Assembly (NCBI GenBank): GCA_024636955.1
Contig: JAGXGB010000044.1
Location: 37,652 to 101,651, forward strand
Reading direction: 5' to 3'
Length of the DNA stretch: 64,000 bases
Origin: Bacteroidales bacterium
GTDB taxonomy: Bacteria > Bacteroidota > Bacteroidia > Bacteroidales > Lentimicrobiaceae
The translations under genes were made by a program, and so were the position numbers. This document shows, piece by piece, positions 25,636 to 34,925 of the stretch (the stretch's first letter is position 1; each line of letters starts with the position of its first letter). The notes beneath the pieces are model-generated. The model was not told the DNA's origin. It saw nothing but the letters and a program-made list of their open reading frames with translations, and searched no databases.

Positions 25636-26901
25636 TTATACTTCATAAACCTGCCTATCCCTAAGCCTTATTATCTTTTGGTTAGGAAATACTTTTTGAA
25701 AATTTTCAGGGGCTTCAGTATGGATGGGTATTATTCCATGTTTAGGTTTTACGGTGTCGAATACAGTTCGTAAGGTTTCTACATCTGCATGGCCACTAGT
25801 ATGCATATCACAATCCGGATATGGCATTATAAAATTATACAATGATGGGCTAAAGGCACTATTAGATTTGTCCAGATATCCTTTCCACATTGAATAACTG
25901 ACTTTGAAATCTGTGGATGTAGAATATTGAGCAAGAAGTGGCTTAAGTGCCTCGTTTGCTCTAATAAGCATACAGAATCCGTGGCGTTCCAGATAAGGTT
26001 TTAAATTGCCATTGAATGAGAATGGGCGATTTATTTCAAAAAAGCGACCTGCAGGATCACTCTTTTGTTCGAAATCTATATTGTAGAATGAGCTGTATTG
26101 CTTGTGATTTTCTGATACAATCTTCATAATTTCGGCCTGATAGCTGTCACAGACAAAGCAACGTTTAGCAACTATTGCAGCGTGATACAATGAGAATATC
26201 CTGTCAATGTTAGTAGACGAAACTAATACAAAGTTATATTTGTACTTCCTGAAGTCGTTAATAAAATCCCTTTGTAATTCCTGTTCTGTTTTGCTTGTTG
26301 CGTCAGTTCTTTGGATATTTGATCCCTCTGAGATTATGTAATCTATGTTCCTGGCATAGGTTCTGAGTGTTGGAAAAAGTCCTTTGCTTCTGAAACCATG
26401 TCCGCGAAAATCACCGGTATGCAGTATCCGTAGGTTGTCAGCCTCCACTATAAACATATAAGCGTCGAATGCAGAATGGTCGACAAACAAAGGAGTTACA
26501 GAGATACCTCCAATCGTTATCTTTTGTAAAGGCTCAAAAGTTTTTATTGTCTTTAATCGCTCAACTATTTGTTTGTGTTTTCCTGATTCAATCGGATCAG
26601 GAATATAAGCTAATCTGCTCTCAAGACAATTTAAAATTTCAAGTGCTGTCTTGCCGATATAAACAGGCATATCTGCACTGGCTTCAGTCATTTTCCCAAT
26701 GTGGTCACCATGATAATGGGTAAAGAATAAGGCACTCTTTGAAACATCCCCATAATTTAATCCTTCCAAAGGTTTGAGTTCATTAACCGGAGCCCCGGGT
26801 AATTGCTCACCATAATCAATAAAAACTCTGTAACCATTACTTTCGATCTCGGTTACACAACCTCCTATCTGATTTGTTCCTCTGTGGATGGTGATTTTCA
26901 T
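25636..26901 (-). CDS. RNase J-type metallo-beta-lactamase fold hydrolase
   Basis: A 421-residue protein with the MBL motif FFTHYHGDHIGK (H62, H64, D66, H67), a second metal motif (FVDHSAFDAYMF, ILHTGDF) and a beta-CASP region. Near the C-terminus, DMHTSGHADVETL and KHGIIPIHTEAP match the RNase J signature HASGH...P.(x)PVHGE. RNase J enzymes cut or trim RNA; other members of this fold cut DNA. Its start codon overlaps the stop codon of the PD-(D/E)XK gene by four bases, so the two are translationally coupled. The protein lacks the long C-terminal domain of classical RNase J (about 550 residues). Confidence 0.85.
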   Translation of the reverse strand: MKITIHRGTNQIGGCVTEIESNGYRVFIDYGEQLPGAPVNELKPLEGLNYGDVSKSALFFTHYHGDHIGKMTEASADMPVYIGKTALEILNCLESRLAYIPDPIESGKHKQIVERLKTIKTFEPLQKITIGGISVTPLFVDHSAFDAYMFIVEADNLRILHTGDFRGHGFRSKGLFPTLRTYARNIDYIISEGSNIQRTDATSKTEQELQRDFINDFRKYKYNFVLVSSTNIDRIFSLYHAAIVAKRCFVCDSYQAEIMKIVSENHKQYSSFYNIDFEQKSDPAGRFFEINRPFSFNGNLKPYLERHGFCMLIRANEALKPLLAQYSTSTDFKVSYSMWKGYLDKSNSAFSPSLYNFIMPYPDCDMHTSGHADVETLRTVFDTVKPKHGIIPIHTEAPENFQKVFPNQKIIRLRDRQVYEV

Positions 26902-27875
26902 TGGGGTTCTATTCTCAGGTAATTGCCGTCAATTATATCTTCAATTTTCAGATTGTCCTTTGTTTCACTGGAAAATAGAAAAGTTGCATGAAATTTTCCT
27001 TTCTTCGTGGTAATATCACCGAAATCCGTTTCAACACATTTTCCAGATGTAAGCTTTTTACATCCCCATCTCTTGTCCTTGAATAAATACCCTGATAGTG
27101 TTTGCTGAGGAGTGCTTGCTTTATTATGTGCATTGTTGTTTAAGATGATAAAATAGAATTCTGGTTTTAGTAGATCTTTTTTTTCAGGGATTGCGAATGG
27201 AATTGTTATGCCAAGATCCTTCTGACTCTTAATAATTTCGATTATTTCCTGACTTAAATGACTATCAAAATAGCCTTTATCAACGAATTTACTAAAATCA
27301 CTCACATGTTTATAAATTCCGCTTGATCCGCCTATTGCGTGACTTCCATATTTCAATTCAATTAATGCCACCTTATGTGGTATTTTCTTTGAAATCGCAA
27401 TTATGTCAAAGCGGCCATTGAAATCAGCACTTCTTTTCTCTTCAATATCATTATACTGCTTCACATACTCGACATCGATGCAAAACCAATTCGAATTAAC
27501 ATTTGCATTGTTGTTGATAACCAGACGTGATTGAACTTTCTTTTCATTAGAAGACTTAACATTGCTATTATTCTTAATCTGGGTATAGTTTTTTTTAATC
27601 TCAGCAGGGTCAATCACTACACGTTTATTTGTAGAGTTGCCGTACAGGTAATATTGGTCTATTTCACAAACTAATTTATTGGTACCTTTTTTAAATTTCA
27701 CCTTAGCTATACTATCACAGTCATAGTAAATGTTCAGATAGTTATTCCTCACCCCAAGGAATAACTCATCCTTGTGCATAGTGTAAAGATCATATAGATC
27801 ACTTTTCTTAAATGCATCTGCAAAGTCTTTGGATATGCCACGAGTAATTTTCTTTGAGGTTGATTGTGTTGACAT
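26898..27875 (-). CDS. PD-(D/E)XK-like nuclease family protein
   Basis: A 325-residue protein. Residues 154-178 hold GRFDIIAISKKIPHKVALIE followed by LKYG, giving D157 and E173-x-K175, the core of a PD-(D/E)XK nuclease fold. The first 130 residues (beta strands and a Lys/Asn-rich linker) are unrecognised. The low-complexity Asn stretch SRLVINNNANVNSNW precedes the core. It is the first gene of a two-gene operon with the RNase J-like gene. An RNA- or DNA-processing pair, possibly antiphage, is inferred, not shown. Confidence 0.65.
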   Translation of the reverse strand: MSTQSTSKKITRGISKDFADAFKKSDLYDLYTMHKDELFLGVRNNYLNIYYDCDSIAKVKFKKGTNKLVCEIDQYYLYGNSTNKRVVIDPAEIKKNYTQIKNNSNVKSSNEKKVQSRLVINNNANVNSNWFCIDVEYVKQYNDIEEKRSADFNGRFDIIAISKKIPHKVALIELKYGSHAIGGSSGIYKHVSDFSKFVDKGYFDSHLSQEIIEIIKSQKDLGITIPFAIPEKKDLLKPEFYFIILNNNAHNKASTPQQTLSGYLFKDKRWGCKKLTSGKCVETDFGDITTKKGKFHATFLFSSETKDNLKIEDIIDGNYLRIEPQ

Positions 27876-28075
27876 GTTTACAACTTTATTTAAATATTGG
27901 TTTAGTGATTATCTTATAATCTATAGTGGATAGACCATTTGGGATTGTGTAAAAATATAAAATTTAAATTTCTCAATGAAATCTTGATCTCATTTTTAGG
28001 GAAAAGTTTTCAACATAATTTATACTCATTTAAAAAACCCGTACTTTTATGGGACTCACCAACTAAGTATAAATC

Positions 28076-28195
28076 ATGAAAAATGGAATTGTACGCTTTG
28101 CAAAACTGATGAAGTTTGATGAAACAACAACAAACGAGACATTTGGAGTGCAAACTTGCGGAAAAACTATCTTAAGAATCATAGTTCTAATTTAA
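28076..28195 (+). CDS. Possible 39-residue open reading frame or gene remnant
   Basis: ATG at 28076 opens MKNGIVRFAKLMKFDETTTN, continuing ETFGVQTCGKTILRIIVLI to a stop. It lies in a 677-base gap between divergent operons and is followed by AT-rich DNA. It might be a small peptide or the 5' fragment of a lost gene; there is little support either way. Confidence 0.25.
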   Translation: MKNGIVRFAKLMKFDETTTNETFGVQTCGKTILRIIVLI

Positions 28196-28320
28196 TTGTA
28201 AGCATCCGATAAATCACATCGTATAATATCCATTTCACCGAAAACATGTGCACTATCTTATATTATTCTTATCCAGGCTAATTTTATTATATTGCTGGCT
28301 TTTAACCCGTATTATTATAA

Positions 28321-28401
28321 CCGCCTGTTTTAACGGGCGGTGACGGTCAACCCTAACTCCTCCCCTCTCAATCTTCTCATTCTTCTCAATCATCTCAATC
28401 T
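28321..28401. repeat. GCCTGTTTTAACGGGC hairpin and TCTCAATCT nonamers
   Basis: CCGCCTG-TTTTAA-CGGGCGG (28321-28340) is a seven-base stem. A similar CCGGTTTTAACCGG hairpin lies at 52526-52539. From 28366 to 28401 come four nonamers: TCTCAATCT, TCTCATTCT, TCTCAATCA, TCTCAATCT. Nothing else is recognisable in the gap 28196-28552. Confidence 0.55.
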
Positions 28402-28552
28402 TTCGTTTTGCAATGATGACAATAAGTTAGGCATTTGTAGAAAAAATTAAACGCGACGTAAAATGACGCACTAATATTATATCTTTACATAGTAATAAAA
28501 ATATCACTTATACATACAACGGTTTATATCACAAGTCTAATCAATTTATCGA

Positions 28553-29170
28553 ATGGAGGACTTCGTTCAATTCTCAATAGAAACTGAAGATCTTGAACAT
28601 CTTATACGAAGACTAAAGATTGTTGAGAAAGTTAATCGTAGAAAGAAACACAAGATCAATTGCGAAGTGACTGTTAAAGATGGTATCGTGGAGTTTAACT
28701 CTCCTGGATATTTTCAGGTACTAGAAGCTAAAACAACTGGCGCGTGCAGATTTAGTACCTCAATTTCAATTTTTTTTAAATTATTGAAGACTTACAAAAA
28801 GAGCACACTCTATTTTGAAGTTCATGATAATTGTCTCCAAATCGAAGATCTTAGCATTAAAATTAATACTACATTCTTTCATAACGACAGAATTTTGCGT
28901 TCAATGCAAATACCTATTAACTACAATTACGATGATCTTCTAAGAGTTCGAATGAATAGTTTTACAACAGATGAGTTAGATCTCAATAATGTTAGGGTAC
29001 AGGTATTGAAAGCAAGACAAATTTTCCTTCTCGACCTTCTAGCAGCCCACAAACTTCTTGAAATTTACAAAATAGATTTCAATAGTTTCAGAAACTGGGC
29101 CTGCCTTGAACTTGAGCTTAATCCAATGGATTTTGTGTGTAACCAGATTGAATTACAAACTATAAAGTAG
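28553..29170 (+). CDS. Unknown protein, first gene of the TcmP cassette; possibly sliding-clamp-like
   Basis: A 205-residue soluble protein. The strand pattern INCEVTVKDGIVEFNSPGYF then RFSTSISIFFKLLKTYKKST and LYFEVHDNCLQIEDLSIKI recalls half of a DNA sliding clamp (a strand, a 'DG.V.F.SPG' turn, then a helix with the LLK motif). This is my own fold reading and is weak. It ends one base before the TcmP start (29172), forming a tight operon of three genes. If not clamp-like, it is an unrecognised defence-associated protein. Confidence 0.5.
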   Translation: MEDFVQFSIETEDLEHLIRRLKIVEKVNRRKKHKINCEVTVKDGIVEFNSPGYFQVLEAKTTGACRFSTSISIFFKLLKTYKKSTLYFEVHDNCLQIEDLSIKINTTFFHNDRILRSMQIPINYNYDDLLRVRMNSFTTDELDLNNVRVQVLKARQIFLLDLLAAHKLLEIYKIDFNSFRNWACLELELNPMDFVCNQIELQTIK

Positions 29171-29171
29171 A

Positions 29172-30290
29172 ATGACAAGAAAAACATTTAAAAGCAAACC
29201 CCAGGATGAAGGGACTCAATCAAAACTTGAAATTTTTAAAGAGTATTTTAAAGAAAGTTTTCCAGTTTTCTTACACAGTCCATATTTTCATGAAATAATT
29301 ATTGTTGATTTCTTTGCTGGCCAAGGGATTAATGAATATGGTGAATACGGAACTTCATTTAATATTTTAAATGAAATAAGACCTCATTGTGAAGCAGTTA
29401 GAAGATATAAAAAGAAAGTCACTATCGTATTCAATGATAAAGATGAAGTAAAGACCTTAACAAGCAATACTGAAAATTTCTTGACTGAGTGCCAATTGAA
29501 TTGTGGGCAAGAATGCAACTTTAAAAAGGATGAAAACATATTTATAAAGGGTAAAGACTTCACACAATATTTTAATGAGATATATCCAGCATTAAGGCGA
29601 AAAACAAATGCAGCAATCCTTCTATTTCTTGACCCTTATAATTTTGTACTTGATCAGGAAATTTTCTACAAACTGATTAATCTAAAGAACACGGAATTCA
29701 TTTGCTTCATGCCTACCTCAATTCTTTACAGATTTAATGAAGTTAAATCATTCCAAAGATACCTTGCAGATTTTAATGTGTCATTTGAAACGACTAATAT
29801 TCAGAAATGTCACCGTACATATGCTGATTTCTTAAATCAAATGATTCCTGCCGGAAAGGAATATTACATCGGTTGTTTCACTATCAAAAAAAGTGCATCA
29901 AACCATTATGGATTAATATTTGGCACAAATCATTCATTTGGTGCTGAAAAATTTCAAAAAGTCTGTTGGAAAATAGATGAAAAAGTAGGTGAAGCAGACT
30001 TTAACATTGACTCTGAACCAGCTTACAATTCTCAGATGGCACTTTTTGAAGAATACTCTATTTCCCATAAGATTCATAATTTTAAAAATAAAGTCAAGAA
30101 GCTAATTAATGAAAAACAACTAAAGACTGATGTAGAAGTTTATAAATGGGCATTAACACAAAGATGCTTAGTTAAACATGCAACAGAAATCTTAAATGAA
30201 ATGATGAAGGAAGGCAAGATAAAATATTTTAAAACATGTAGTTCGGGTATACATAAAATTAAAGAGCCAAATAATATCTTTGTATTATGA
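29172..30290 (+). CDS. tcmP: Three-Cys-motif partner protein TcmP
   Basis: A 372-residue protein. The N-terminal half has IIIVDFFAGQG (residues 42-52), a motif like the class I methyltransferase/nuclease-like opening of TcmP proteins (DLFAGPG), followed by FNILNEI, LLFLDPYNFVLDQEIFYKLI. The C-terminal 90 residues (DVEVYKWALTQRCLVKHATE) resemble a winged helix. TcmP is named for always sitting beside a three-Cys-motif (DUF5131) protein, exactly as here (four-base overlap at 30287-30290). Its molecular role is undetermined. Possible alternative: methyltransferase-like DNA-binding protein. Confidence 0.82.
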   Translation: MTRKTFKSKPQDEGTQSKLEIFKEYFKESFPVFLHSPYFHEIIIVDFFAGQGINEYGEYGTSFNILNEIRPHCEAVRRYKKKVTIVFNDKDEVKTLTSNTENFLTECQLNCGQECNFKKDENIFIKGKDFTQYFNEIYPALRRKTNAAILLFLDPYNFVLDQEIFYKLINLKNTEFICFMPTSILYRFNEVKSFQRYLADFNVSFETTNIQKCHRTYADFLNQMIPAGKEYYIGCFTIKKSASNHYGLIFGTNHSFGAEKFQKVCWKIDEKVGEADFNIDSEPAYNSQMALFEEYSISHKIHNFKNKVKKLINEKQLKTDVEVYKWALTQRCLVKHATEILNEMMKEGKIKYFKTCSSGIHKIKEPNNIFVL

Positions 30291-31000
30291 GAACCACCAA
30301 GATCGAATGGACAGAAAGCACCTGGAATCCGCTTACCGGGTGTACAAAGATATCCTCAGGTTGCAAGAATTGTTATGCTGAGGTAATGTCTTTGAGGCTA
30401 TTGGCAATGGGTACTGAAAAATACAGGAATGGGTTCAATCTAACATTGCACCCTGAAGTTCTTAAAGAGCCATACTCATGGAAAAGGCCACGAATGATTT
30501 TTGTGAATTCGATGAGTGACTTGTTCCATAAAGATGTTCCGATTGAATACATCCAGTCAATCTTTAAAGTCATTAAAGAAAACCCTCAGCATGTTTTTCA
30601 GGTCTTAACTAAGAGGGCTGACATTCTAAGATACTATGACAGTGAAGGCTGGCTTGACTGGCCTCATAATTTATGGATGGGTGTTACTGTGGAGAATGAA
30701 GATTTCGTTAACAGAATTGATAGCTTGAGAAATACCGGAGCAAGGGTGAAGTTTTTATCCTGTGAACCGCTGTTAAGTGCTTTACCTCAGTTAAATCTTA
30801 ATAAGATAGATTGGGTAATTGTCGGTGGAGAAAGTGGAAGAACTCCAAGACCAATAAAAGAAGAATGGGTTATTGACATTAAAGAGCAGTGCGAAAAATC
30901 TAGGGTTGCTTTCTATTTTAAGCAGTGGGGTGGTACCAATAAGAAGAAGGCAGGGAAAATACTACAGGGTAGGGTATATAATGAAATGCCAGTGATCTGA
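30287..31000 (+). CDS. DUF5131 / phage Gp37-Gp68 family three-Cys-motif protein (radical SAM-like)
   Basis: A 237-residue protein. The opening TTKIEWTESTWNPLTGCTKI and SSGCKNCYA gives C19, C26 and C29 (C-x6-C-x2-C), a three-Cys motif thought to bind an iron-sulfur cluster as in radical SAM enzymes. Further hallmarks are RPRMIFVNSMSDLFHKDVP, VFQVLTKRA, WMGVTVEN, FLSCEPLL and VIVGGESGR. The family occurs in phages and beside TcmP. The reaction is unknown. Translation is coupled to tcmP by an ATGA overlap. Confidence 0.88.
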   Translation: MRTTKIEWTESTWNPLTGCTKISSGCKNCYAEVMSLRLLAMGTEKYRNGFNLTLHPEVLKEPYSWKRPRMIFVNSMSDLFHKDVPIEYIQSIFKVIKENPQHVFQVLTKRADILRYYDSEGWLDWPHNLWMGVTVENEDFVNRIDSLRNTGARVKFLSCEPLLSALPQLNLNKIDWVIVGGESGRTPRPIKEEWVIDIKEQCEKSRVAFYFKQWGGTNKKKAGKILQGRVYNEMPVI

Positions 31001-31101
31001 TCAAGTATTATCCTTGACTAGCCATCAGTTGTTTCGCCCACATAAGCTTCCTTTATGATAGTCATCAAGATACCATCCAATGAAGCTAAATCTGAAATAG
31101 A

Positions 31102-32025
31102 CTAGCCTGGTTGTTGTATAGAATTTTCTTTAATTAATTCGAGTTTTTCTCCAGGCATCGATTCATTATTGCCAGTGAGAGCAAAGAAATCGTTTTCTGA
31201 CAGAATACGAAGGTTGTGACCTTCACTTATCAACTTCTCAGCCTTTCTATGTTTGCTGCTTTTTTCATAGCCTGCCAACTTACTGCTAGCTTGTATTCCT
31301 ACAACAAGCATTGTAGTCACTTTAGTCACAGAATCAGTTACTTTGCATCCTAATTTAGCTGCAAATTGCGCTGCTATTTTTCTTGGAAAAACTAATGCAC
31401 CAGTGAAAACCAAAACTTCCCCAAATAACTCTCCCTCCGGATTGCCTTCAAATTCAATCTTTTGAACTTCATAAAATTTATTTAGGTCAATCGGTTTTTC
31501 AACTCTGACAAACCAATCTTCCAATGACATGTTTGTTGTTTCACATGCTTTCATTACAACTTTTCCAGCAGCTATGGCATCTTCCAGAGCATCATGATGT
31601 CTAAAAACTATCCCAAGAAAACCTGAAATTTTTTTTAGGCCATAGCCACAACTGGAAAATTCATGCCAAGTACGTCTGGTTATCCGTGCTGAGTCAAGCC
31701 ACCTTGCTGGAATTAACTCCAGATTATCTTCTAAACATGCTCTATTTATTGCAACCCTGTCAAAGGGCATATGATGAACAACTATTTGATTGGCTAATTT
31801 ACTTATCAGATAATCATGAACCATCTCAAATGTTGGAGAGGATTTAACATCCTCAGGTGTTATTCCATGGATTGAAATATTGAACCCATCGAAGTAGGTT
31901 TGAGGATTAATTAGTGATTTCCATTCACTAACAATTTCACTGTTTTGAAATTCAACAATACCTATCTGACAAATACTTGAGTAATCAGCATTTGCCGTTT
32001 CTACATCAATTGCTAGGAAATTCAT
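31102..32025 (-). CDS. DEDDh exonuclease with C-terminal BRCT domain
   Basis: A 307-residue protein. MNFLAIDVETANADYSSICQ carries the first acidic pair (D7, E9); HHMPFDR and FRHHDALEDAIAAG supply the remaining DEDDh residues, as in DnaQ/PolC-type 3'-5' exonucleases. Residues about 195-285 form a BRCT domain (GEVLVFTGALVFPRKIAAQF, AAKLGCKVTDSVTKVTTMLV). This architecture is common near defence and repair genes. It is convergent with the TcmP cassette. Confidence 0.88.
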   Translation of the reverse strand: MNFLAIDVETANADYSSICQIGIVEFQNSEIVSEWKSLINPQTYFDGFNISIHGITPEDVKSSPTFEMVHDYLISKLANQIVVHHMPFDRVAINRACLEDNLELIPARWLDSARITRRTWHEFSSCGYGLKKISGFLGIVFRHHDALEDAIAAGKVVMKACETTNMSLEDWFVRVEKPIDLNKFYEVQKIEFEGNPEGELFGEVLVFTGALVFPRKIAAQFAAKLGCKVTDSVTKVTTMLVVGIQASSKLAGYEKSSKHRKAEKLISEGHNLRILSENDFFALTGNNESMPGEKLELIKENSIQQPG

Positions 32026-32279
32026 AAAAATGATGTTATGTAAAACAACCGAAATATAAAATTAAGCTACAACTCAACCCTAATTCTTCCTAATGATCCA
32101 ATCAGACTGTCCTGCATCAAAGATCATTTTGGCTAATTAAAAATCACAAATTAATTGTTCCCTAAAAGAATTATCTTTTTTAACAACTTCACTGGTGTGT
32201 AAATATAAAAAGCTTTTGATTACATTTACTCCTTCAATTCTGATTTTTTTTTGCGATTTATTTTTCTGAGTATATCTAA

Positions 32280-33389
32280 ATGAACACAACACTGAAATCT
32301 ATCTCCCGCATCATTGAGCGGGAAAGCAAAGCAAGTACTTATAAATTTGCTTTACTTAGGGGTACTATAGATATTATACAAGAGTCCTCGCCATATATTA
32401 TTATTAAGGATGACATTGCATACCTGCCAATGGGTTTGTTAGTGGAGAGGTGGATGTTGTATTATTATCCAATATTTGAATCAGGAATCAATATACCACA
32501 GATTAATGGGGCGTATACAAATCTGGCTTTTAGACCGTTTCTAGTAAAGGTTATTGACTATTACCGCTTGAGAGGTGGGTTTTCTGTTTTCTATAGCGAC
32601 TTACGCACTAAAGGTCTTCCAAATGAAGTTCTTGTCGATTTCAACTCATTAGTTAGATGTCTTATCAGCACCATCGCCAGGATGCCAATGAAGTTTATTG
32701 GAACTTCCATAACTAATCAGTACTATACAATTTTCAACTATCATCCAAACCGTGCAAGAATTCCTGTCATAAATAATTCAGCCACGCTTATATCCAACAT
32801 GGGAACATTTTCCATTCCGCTTGATTACTATGATGCATTCAAACTGCTTGGTAGCTTTATCGCCGGACAAGAATCAATACTCTTTAAATGGGCTGAATTC
32901 TCAGTTAAAGCATCGAATAATACCCTTGATTTATCGAATGTATTGAATAGTGTTTTAAAAGCTCCAATTACTGAGCGGGAGGTCAGGGAGGTAGTTGCAA
33001 TTTACAAGAATATTCTTGTGACAAAAGGCAACGTGAAATGTGTGTGGACCGGATCAAACCTGAGGTCTTATCACATTGATCATCTGATACCATTCTCTCT
33101 ATGGAAGAACAATGATCTCTGGAACCTTTTGCCTTCATCTGCAATGATTAATAATAATAAAAGAGACAAAATCCCTTCACCTGAAATTATTTATCAAAGA
33201 AAAGATTCAATTATCGATTATTGGGAATTACTCAACGAAAAATTGCCTGAACGCTTTCAAAGGGAGTTCCAAATCTCGTTAATTGGCGAAACACTTAAAA
33301 CCAATTGGCAACATACCGGCATTGAAAACCTTCAACGCCATTGCAATTATTTGATCTCAGATCGAGGTTATGAAATGTGGAATCTATGA
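32280..33389 (+). CDS. HNH endonuclease-domain protein
   Basis: A 369-residue protein with a long N-terminal domain of unknown fold and a C-terminal HNH (beta-beta-alpha-metal) nuclease: CVWTG (254-258), YHIDHLIPFSLW (264-275, catalytic H268 with D267), WNLLPSSAMINNNKRDKIPS (281-300). The residues and spacing are intact, so it should cut nucleic acid. Its place at the edge of the RNase J/TcmP block and its low GC suggest a mobile or defence role. The start at 32280 directly follows an AT-rich leader. Confidence 0.82.
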   Translation: MNTTLKSISRIIERESKASTYKFALLRGTIDIIQESSPYIIIKDDIAYLPMGLLVERWMLYYYPIFESGINIPQINGAYTNLAFRPFLVKVIDYYRLRGGFSVFYSDLRTKGLPNEVLVDFNSLVRCLISTIARMPMKFIGTSITNQYYTIFNYHPNRARIPVINNSATLISNMGTFSIPLDYYDAFKLLGSFIAGQESILFKWAEFSVKASNNTLDLSNVLNSVLKAPITEREVREVVAIYKNILVTKGNVKCVWTGSNLRSYHIDHLIPFSLWKNNDLWNLLPSSAMINNNKRDKIPSPEIIYQRKDSIIDYWELLNEKLPERFQREFQISLIGETLKTNWQHTGIENLQRHCNYLISDRGYEMWNL

Positions 33390-33453
33390 AACTTCTCAAT
33401 TCAAATCCAGAGTAAAATAAACTTCATATTCTCACTTTAAAGTTTAATCTTTT

Positions 33454-33461
33454 TACATTTG
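33454..33461 (+). promoter_or_regulatory. Promoter -7 box for the methyltransferase/HIT gene
   Basis: TACATTTG fits TAnnTTTG and ends 18 bases before the ATG at 33480. It overlaps the TTG (33459) from which a longer frame could be read, which shows that the ATG, not the TTG, is the real start. Confidence 0.6.
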
Positions 33462-33479
33462 TTGAAGTCAAATCGCAAC

Positions 33480-34343
33480 ATGGCCACAAACTCCTACAAC
33501 CATCTCACAGCTAAAGAACGTGATTCACTTAGTTTTCCGGCGAAGCACCTGCTTAACAAAGGTTTGATAAAAGGGCGGGTGCTTGATTTTGGATGCGGGT
33601 ATGGATCAGATGTTGAGCTTCTGAAGGTGAAAGGACTGGAAGTTGAGGGGTATGATAAGTATTACTTTAAGGATTATCCTGAGGGTAAGTTCGATACCAT
33701 TTTGTGTTTCTATGTGCTGAACGTGTTGCAGGCGCAGGCCCAGGCGCAGGTGCTGATGGAAATATCAGAACTGCTGAAGCCCGGTGGAAGTGCATATATA
33801 GCAGTGAGGCGCGATATTGTGCACGAAGGTTACCGGATGCACAAAGTACATCAAAAGCCAACCTACCAGTGTCAGGTAAGGTTAAATTACTCAACGGTTT
33901 TCAGGAACGACAATTGCGAGATCTATGAATACAAACATTACAACTTCGCCGAAAGCCTTGTTGAAAATACCACCTGTCCGTTCTGTAACCTTTCTGCGGA
34001 AGCAGAAATAATAACTGAATCAGCTACCGTTTATTCCATCTACGACAAATATCCCGTTTCACCCGGGCATGCATTGATCATTCCCAAAAAGCATATAGCC
34101 AATTATTTCGATCTCACCACCTGGGAACAATCAGCCCTCTGGTTTATGGCCAACAGAGTGCAGCAACTCCTCTCCCGCCACCACCACCCTGACGGCTTTA
34201 ACATTGGCATCAATGCAGGCACATCCGCTGGACAAACAATCAATCACATACACATCCACCTAATCCCCCGCTACCAGCATGATGTTCCTAATCCAGAAGG
34301 CGGTGTACGGGCAGTAATTCCCGGCAAGGCGAAATATTCATAA
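33480..34343 (+). CDS. Bifunctional class I SAM methyltransferase / HIT family protein
   Basis: A 287-residue fusion. The N-terminal half has the methyltransferase motif RVLDFGCGYGSDVELL and FDTILCFYVLNVL; the C-terminal half begins CPFCNL and carries the HIT hydrolase motif INHIHIHLIPRY (H-x-H-x-H). The C-x2-C near the join resembles the zinc site of HIT nucleotide hydrolases. This exact fusion is known in Bacteroidota. The likely role is methylation plus hydrolysis of a nucleotide-type substrate, not defined. Isolated transcription unit, well supported by its promoter. Confidence 0.88.
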   Translation: MATNSYNHLTAKERDSLSFPAKHLLNKGLIKGRVLDFGCGYGSDVELLKVKGLEVEGYDKYYFKDYPEGKFDTILCFYVLNVLQAQAQAQVLMEISELLKPGGSAYIAVRRDIVHEGYRMHKVHQKPTYQCQVRLNYSTVFRNDNCEIYEYKHYNFAESLVENTTCPFCNLSAEAEIITESATVYSIYDKYPVSPGHALIIPKKHIANYFDLTTWEQSALWFMANRVQQLLSRHHHPDGFNIGINAGTSAGQTINHIHIHLIPRYQHDVPNPEGGVRAVIPGKAKYS

Positions 34344-34394
34344 ACCTGCCCATCTATCAAACAGCAGATAACTGAGGGACAAATGGCGAATATT

Positions 34395-34889
34395 TTATTT
34401 CCCCTCCCCCATCTCCCCCAATATCATCCTCGGCCATACACCACGATTACCTGCCAGTTTACCACCGAAAATAGCTTCAAGCTCAATATCTTCAATTCTG
34501 GTAATTGGAGTTCCTTCCTTAAAATGATATTCAATGTTATAGCCCGTTTCCTTCAGATATCCTAACATTGATCTGTTATTTGTTGAAAATATCTCAGGTT
34601 TAGTGCTTATCTGATATTCAGGAAGCAATTTGCTAAACCCTTGTCTGAAAAGCAGAGATTCGAGGTGTTCCGGCAAGTAGCTTACTGCCTTCTTCAGTGA
34701 CTTTTCAGGAATTATCACTGATACAAGTGTCGGGTAATGAAGAAAGTGAATGGCCAGTTTCCCGGGCAACCCCATTGAAACAATATCTGCATACCATTCT
34801 CCCGGCATTTCATCCACCAATGGAGCAGGATCCTTTGCAGCCGTAATCCTTGCTATATTAAGTACCTTATTCGTAGCTCTTATCTTCAT
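34395..34889 (-). CDS. DUF6933-like protein
   Basis: A 164-residue protein: MKIRATNKVLNIARI, EMPGEWYADIVSMGLPGKLA, IHFLHYPTLVSVIIPEKSLK, EIFSTNNRSMLGYLKETGYN. These match the conserved DUF6933 pattern (LPGEWYADLV...GM.GKL..HFLH.PT..S..VPGKSL). Function unknown; intracellular by composition. It is convergent with the methyltransferase/HIT gene. The end of this gene reads into EMGEGK. Confidence 0.8.
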   Translation of the reverse strand: MKIRATNKVLNIARITAAKDPAPLVDEMPGEWYADIVSMGLPGKLAIHFLHYPTLVSVIIPEKSLKKAVSYLPEHLESLLFRQGFSKLLPEYQISTKPEIFSTNNRSMLGYLKETGYNIEYHFKEGTPITRIEDIELEAIFGGKLAGNRGVWPRMILGEMGEGK

Positions 34890-34925
34890 GATGATTCCTT
34901 AGTTGACGAACAAATTTATAAAAAT

